This document shows positions 60,982 to 64,000 of a stretch of 64,000 nt of DNA, piece by piece. Position numbers and translations under genes: made by a program. The stretch is from Leucogyrophana mollusca. Taxonomy: Eukaryota > Basidiomycota > Agaricomycetes > Boletales. Position 1 is the stretch's first letter, and each line of letters opens with the position of its first letter. The stretch spans positions 91,564-155,563 of the forward strand of contig MU266368.1 in assembly GCA_021014945.1 (NCBI GenBank). The letters are read 5' to 3'. The notes under the pieces were generated by a model that made no database searches, had not been told where the DNA came from, and was given only the letters and a program-made list of their open reading frames with translations.

Positions 60982-63696
60982 ATGGCTCGAGGTGTCAAGT
61001 CTCCTGCAGCCCAGGTCGCTTTACCGAAGGTATCATTCGTTGTGGTACAGGAAGATGACGCCGGTCAACCCGCTGGAGTGCACGATCTTCAGGCCAGGTC
61101 TTATGGGTGTACGCTCCTTGCTTCTTGGTGTTTCAACTCGAGGCCTCATCGACTCCTACCCACAGACAACGATTTCTCCGAGTTTCAGAAGCCAGACCAT
61201 CACATCCGCTACATTGGTACGTATTCTGATCCCCGTGCTTCCGTGCCATTCCCATTCCGGTGCGTCGCAGAGCCGCTGGAGATAGAGCTGGCTACCCAGG
61301 TGGAATACGATATGGACGAGCAAGGCGAGTTTTGCTTTCGCAGGCCCTTTATAGTGTAGCGTTATTTACTTTGCATAGACCAGGAATGGCTGGATGCTCT
61401 CAACACTGAACGGTGGAAGCAGTTAAGCGCAGTATCATACGAGACCTTTGAGATTGTGATGGATCGCCTGGAGAAAGAATGGTTCGACCTGGTGAGCCTC
61501 GTCTCTGCGTATCGCTTCCGTGCGTACTTACTGCATAGATTCTGGTAGACCAAAAACATTCCGAAGCCAGATTTCGCGCTTCCATCTGAGGACTCAACGT
61601 GCGCTATATGTGACGATTCCGAGGGAGAGAATAGCAACGCAATTGTGTTCTGCGATGGCTGCAACCTCGCCGTTCACCAAGGTATAATATCTTAATTGTC
61701 GTGTTGTTATCCCTCAAATTAATACGCCTGTCACATCAAGACTGCTATGGAGTTCCATATATCCCTGAAGGCCAATGGTTATGCCGGAAATGCACCGTTT
61801 CACCTGAGAATCCTGTAGTGAGTATACCCTTGAAAGTCCCTGCAGGACGGCGGCTTAATACAGTGCTAGTCTTGTATACTTTGCCCTAACGAGGGCGGAG
61901 CGTTCAAACAGACGGTGCTGGGGGACTGGGCGCATCTCCTGTGCGCGATATGGATACCAGAAACTCGAGTAGCAAATGAAGTCTTCATGGAACCTATCAC
62001 AGGGTCCGACAAGATCCCGAAGCAACGATGGAAACTGGTTGGTTCCACCGTGCCTTTGCATCGTGCCTATTATCCGACTTATTTCTATCCAATAGAAATG
62101 CTCAATATGTGGCATCCGAGAGGGAGCGTGCATCCAATGTACCAAGACTTCTTGCTTCCTTGCATTCCACGCGACGTGTGCTCGGAAAGAGAAACTCCTT
62201 ATGCCCATGAAGAGTACACAAGGCTCGGAGCCCGTGACGCTCATGTGCTACTGCGAGAAGCATCTGCCTGTATGATTTATCACGACACCTTATCACGCCG
62301 TCCATTGGCTAATCCCCAGCTAATACAGAAAGAACAACAAGATGCTCGCCTCACCGCGCTGGCAAGGGATGGTCTGGATGGTAGCACCAACCTTAAGTTA
62401 TCAAAATCAGCCCGCGCATATGCAAAAACTTTTAAAACTGGCCCTCCCCTCGTTCCCCAAATTATAGTCGACCGCATATTGAATTATATAACGAAAATTA
62501 ACGTCCGCAAGAAGAGCGATTTCGTCTACCTCGTTTGCAAGTACTGGAGCTTAAAACGAGAAGCGCGAAGAGGGGCACCGCTATTGAAACGATTACATCT
62601 CGAGCCCTGGACAGCATCAAATGCGAACAAGCAGCAAACTGAGGAAGAGAAGACCTTGAAGCTTGAGGTGTGGGGTGCTAGGACCCATGATAGTGCTTTG
62701 AGGCTGACTTATTTATTTATAGTATCTGAAGCGCTTGAAGGAGGATCTTGAGCACATCCAGCATTTGGCGTTGCTGGGTCGCAAGCGCGAAAGTCGGAAG
62801 CTTGCACAGACCGAGAGCGTGCAGAAGGTGATAGAGGCCTGTCTTCTCCCTCACGAAGAGCCTTTGCGGACCGCTTTTAACAAGATTTTGGCGTGAGTTT
62901 CCCACTTTGGCTCAGCTAAATTCAACGGGGGAACTGACCTCCACCCTAGATTGGACCGGCAAGGACTGTTCAAGCACCCAGTTTCAAAGACGGACGTACC
63001 TGATTATTATGACGTTGTCCAAAGCCCAATGACGTGGGATGCCATTGACGGTAAGCTCGACCGCCACGAGTACTGGGATCTCAGCGCGTTCAAAGTGCGT
63101 ATCGTCTCATCACGGCCTCTCTCCTTTTTTTTTTTTTGATCCGACCGTGTGATTAGAGTGATGTTGAGTTGGTACTTTCCAATGCCATTCTTTACAACAA
63201 GCCGGGTACTACCTTCTACAAAGCCGCACAAAGGATCCAAACCAACAGTCAAGCCATCCTCCGAGACATTGATCACCTGGCCTGCAAGCATCCACCTCTG
63301 TCTCCCACTACGACCTCTCTGCAAACGTCAATCGGCGACCTTGAACCCCCGTTCCCTGCTCTTCAGCCCCTCATTTCGATCGAGGACGTGAGAGATCACA
63401 CGAACCTAGTGCTGACCCATGACCCTCTCACATCGCTCTTTAACTACGAAATCGCCCAGTTTAAACCCCCGCCGCCTCCTCCGCCCAAACCACCAAAGGG
63501 CGGAAAGCGGAAAGCCAAAGCACTCGAGCCTGGGTCTCTCGATGTATCCCCGGGCTTCCGCGCGCCACGAACCAGACGCGGTGTCGCTGCTGCCAACGCG
63601 TTCGAGGCAGAAGCTACCGGAGCTACTGAAGCAGAACATAACATCCAAGCAAAACCGAAGCCACCGAAGTGGCGGCGTGGGCCAACAACATCATGA
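60982..63696 (+). CDS. NTO1: BRPF/NTO1-type PHD-bromodomain protein of a histone acetyltransferase complex
   Basis: Twelve exons: 60982-61108, 61166-61216, 61271-61324, 61379-61491, 61549-61681, 61741-61817, 61870-62037, 62096-62269, 62320-62667, 62723-62892, 62950-63094 and 63157-63696, for 699 residues. Domains in order: an EPL1-like N terminus ([17 protein letters not shown]), PHD finger ([27 protein letters not shown]...), a knuckle and extended PHD ([49 protein letters not shown]), a helical part, then a bromodomain ([41 protein letters not shown], with the acetyl-lysine Asn kept). This is the BRPF/Nto1 scaffold that joins NuA3/MOZ-type acetyltransferases to histone H3. A Pro8 tract and KGGKRKAK follow. 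The intron at 61325-61378 is GC-AG. Confidence 0.95.
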
Positions 63697-64000
63697 AATC
63701 GGAATTTTTTGGGCAATGTCATATATCTACATTGTAATACTTGCAATAACTAAAATATGTATAATTATTATGAGGTGGTTTACAAGTCAATACACAGGAT
63801 TATATAGGACAAACTGTTTGGGAATACCTCCCAGAATTGACGGCATTCACAATCGATACAATATTGCCATCCTCTTACAACTGCATGTAGTATTATGGAG
63901 TCGGCATGCAAAGATGATGGGTTTTCATAGCTACACTCGATATTGTGATAGACATGCTTAGGTTTCAGTGGTAATGAGAAAATATATATATTAGAAAGTA
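63697..64000. other. AT-rich 3' region of NTO1
   Basis: The base composition turns strongly AT-rich after the stop, with runs such as AATAACTAAAATATGTATAATTATTATG, suited to a 3' UTR and terminator. No further gene begins before the window ends. Confidence 0.5.

Overview
This window is nuclear DNA of a filamentous basidiomycete, most likely a mushroom-forming agaricomycete. The genes are dense and lie on both strands. They are broken by many introns of about 41-70 nt, mostly GT-AG with several GC-AG. The families present are typical of wood or litter fungi: laccase, I66-type (cospin-like) protease inhibitor, chitin deacetylase, the DUF6533/DUF6534 membrane families and an F-box/LRR protein. 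I rebuilt exon structures by hand by joining frames so that codon phase and family motifs stay continuous. Where a total coding length divides by three with one unbroken frame I treat the model as firm.

Layout. 0.6-1.2 kb: a DUF1348 protein (-). 1.7-7.1 kb: two multi-pass membrane orphans, DUF6534-like then DUF6533-like (+). 7.4-9.8 kb: carnitine O-acetyltransferase (+). 9.8-11.8 kb: gene-poor DNA with a 102-bp-spaced duplication and a long pyrimidine-rich block. 11.8-12.2 kb: an unidentified minus-strand coding piece ending in a membrane segment. 12.4-13.1 kb: I66 inhibitor (+). 13.8-18.7 kb: Rom2-type RhoGEF (+). 19.2-21.2 kb: GPI-anchored chitin deacetylase (+). 21.6-23.3 kb: F-box/LRR protein (-). 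24.8-25.5 kb: a broken P-loop GTPase pseudogene. 28.4-30.7 kb: laccase (+). 31.3-33.7 kb: dihydroxyacetone kinase (-), divergent from a USP15/UBP12-type deubiquitinase at 34.0-38.3 kb (+). 38.6-40.9 kb: CCZ1 (+). 42.2-43.7 kb: five-finger CCCH protein (+), convergent with ribosomal protein eL43 at 44.0-44.6 kb (-). 45.4-45.8 kb: small membrane-anchored secreted protein (-). 46.1-46.8 kb: TMEM97/EXPERA protein (-). 47.2-49.4 kb: GH47 mannosidase (-). 50.6-57.4 kb: 41-exon ABCC transporter (-). 58.9-60.6 kb: Ran-binding-domain protein with a hydrophobic N-terminal segment (-). 61.0-63.7 kb: BRPF/NTO1-type PHD-bromodomain protein (+).

Most of these genes are conserved housekeeping or wall/secretion genes and do not form one pathway. 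The RhoGEF and chitin deacetylase are adjacent and both concern the cell wall. I see no CRISPR, phage, biosynthetic cluster or obvious novel multigene system. The most unusual features are the micro-exon-rich gene architecture (4-, 7-, 13- and 14-nt exons), recurrent GC-AG introns, dual targeting signals on the carnitine acetyltransferase, a hydrophobic segment on the RanBD protein, and several orphan membrane proteins.
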